From: Phytoseiulus persimilis
Taxonomy: Eukaryota; Arthropoda; Arachnida; Mesostigmata; Phytoseiidae
Reading direction: 5' to 3'
Assembly: GCA_037576195.1 (NCBI GenBank)
Contig: JAQZDE010000041.1
Coordinates: 111,001-175,000 of the forward strand
Length of the DNA stretch: 64,000 bases
Made by a program: the position numbers and the translations under genes
In this document: positions 62,401 to 64,000 of the stretch, piece by piece
Layout of the letters: the number at the start of each line of letters is the position of its first letter
Numbering within the stretch: position 1 is the first letter of the stretch
The notes under the pieces: model-generated
Seen by the model: only the letters and a program-made list of their open reading frames with translations
Told to the model about the DNA's origin: nothing
The model's database searches: none

Positions 62401-64000
62401 TGTCTCTGGTATCCAAAAGGATTTCCCACCAACTCTTAAAAAAAATGTCCCAGTCCCAAGCGAAGGGATAGATTCTTCGAGTACCCATTCGCCTGTGCTA
62501 AGAATGTCCTTTTATTCTCACTATTTTTCTCACTAGCCTCGGTGGATTGTATGTGGCCGCGGCATTCCTTCAAGAAGATCTTGAGGTAGCGGTTCCGTTG
62601 TCAAAGCTAGCGGCTACAGATGAGTACACACTGAATCTATCACTTTGGCGCATCGAATTCGCGTGAAGGGATCGCTGTACTCAGTTCATGGAGGAACTCG
62701 ATAGAATATCTATCAGAGATCGTCTGACAGGCCGTCATACTGGACCGAAATCTTGAGGATCAGAAAGAAAGCACCAACCCGCGAGGAACTGGAGGGGCGC
62801 AGAATCGGGACCCAAAATCACAAGATCCGTGTAGGCGTTCTGCCAGCTCATCTTCTTAATAATGAGGGAAAGGTAGGATGCGCGGGGAGCTCATCTGCAG
62901 CCGTTTCCGCTCCAAGTGTTGCAACCTGTACAGATTCGATCTACGAGTTCTGCGAGCGCCTCCGAGGATGAGAAGTGGTTCCCAGAATAGTGTATCGTGT
63001 ATCCGTTTTCTGTAGCGCTTTCGGCTCATCGTCAATGTGAAGCCACTCAGCCCTGTTTGGATGGTTGGTGCCCTTCAACGCCTCGGCTGATTTCAGACGT
63101 CGATGAACCGATTCACTTGAGGCGTAATGGCCTATTTCATGCGTTACACTGACGGAAGAGCTCAGGCCTCAACCTGTCGGCCACAGAATGACGCACTTGG
63201 CAGATTAATGGAGCTCGAAAACCGGACGTTGCTCAGCGTGGCCAGTGCCAGGAGGTCGCTATCAGCAGAGCCAGCCTATGTTTGAGTCTCTTGTGTCGAT
63301 TTCTCGGGATATCTGAGGCTACATCTTTGATTCGGAGCGGACTATGAGACGGTTCGATTGAGGGAACTTGAGCTTTTGATTTCGTATCGCAATTCAGAGG
63401 TAGTGGTCAAGGAGGAAGAGTTGGACGGTATGGCATCTTCTGGAGAGTTTGAGCACCCGGTCACTTCATGTGTTGTGTGGAATTCGGAACCCAACGGTTT
63501 GATAGGAGAGATCAAGCATCTTTCAACATCCACTTCTACTCTTCACTCTTCCGGTAAATCTTGTCGAATTCCCACGAGAAAGTAGCCCCGCTCCAGAACT
63601 CGGGCCCAGATCTTCCGGGCGGTTCTCCTGCAGTAGCGGAATCTTCAGAAGGATTTCTCTGAAACCGTCCATTCCTCGAAATCCTTCTCGGTCCTGGAGA
63701 GGGAACGGGCGGTCATAAGCTCAGTTCCGCTGGGATCGCCGAACTGCGATTCTCCGATTTTCGAGCAATCCAGTGGGAGGACTTTTGTTTTGGACGCTTG
63801 ATTGGATCCGAACGATGGCCGAATCCCGGGCATTGCGTGCATTTTATAGTTTCCCTGCGGCACTCGGGAGCTATCGAAATATAGAGCTCAGAACAATTGT
63901 ATACACCCAATGATATATCCCAATGTGGAAGAAAGGTTGTTCATTGGAGAGAAGCTGCGGAAGCACTTGGTGAACTGCGAGGAACCACAGATAGCAGGGG
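59479..64000. other. Region downstream of the kinase, no firm gene
   Basis: On the minus strand, 60786-61301 is open for 171 codons and includes a hydrophobic stretch (ILVCLGCIFPAWLSNFLCC); 62192-62488 holds another hydrophobic frame (PSVVILNGIRALQRAIIPEP). These might be exons of one membrane protein but no family or splice chain was established. On the plus strand, 63340-63557 reads an acidic peptide (VVVKEEELDGMASSGEFEHP) up to a GTAAAT donor, and could be an exon of a gene ending or continuing near the right edge. None is firm. Confidence 0.3.

Noticed and set aside
1..64000. CRISPR arrays, insertion sequences, operons, rRNA genes
   Set aside because: None seen; the spliced genes and codon context show animal nuclear DNA, so bacterial feature types do not apply.

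Overview
The window is eukaryotic nuclear DNA. The recognisable genes are broken into short exons with GT-AG introns, there are no bacterial operons or Shine-Dalgarno-type starts, and two genes end near AATAAA-type signals. The Lin-28 cold-shock domain and the spacing of its first zinc knuckle resemble arthropod Lin-28. Together with roughly 50% GC and many introns of about 40-160 bp, this suggests an arthropod, perhaps a mite. That placement is an inference; no rRNA, tRNA or mitochondrial marker was seen.

Four genes are identified by protein family. NDUFAF4, a complex I assembly factor, lies at 2095-3990 on the plus strand. lin-28 lies at 5369-19367 on the minus strand with five coding exons whose phases all agree; it includes a 10.8 kb intron and is convergent with NDUFAF4. 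CTU2, the tRNA 2-thiolation subunit, lies at 45944-47373 on the plus strand. A germinal-centre-kinase III (STK24/25/26) gene lies at 55642-59478 on the plus strand; its extreme N-terminal exon was not found.

The remaining candidates rest on open frames and splice-phase consistency only. They are: an unidentified minus-strand gene at the left edge (285-855 and upstream); a 321-codon minus-strand ORF (22604-23569); an unidentified minus-strand gene at 41120-42522; a three-exon plus-strand gene for a small secreted four-cysteine protein with a Lys-Arg site (43711-44402); and isolated exon-like segments near 51.3 and 52.6 kb.

Large stretches (5.9-16.7, 19.4-41.1, 47.4-55.6 and 59.5-64 kb) are intronic or intergenic. 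They contain microsatellites and scattered CTGA/CTGG-type tetranucleotide tracts and no transposon that I could recognise. The identified genes do not form one pathway: mitochondrial complex I assembly, let-7/developmental timing, wobble-uridine thiolation and GCKIII signalling simply sit near each other.
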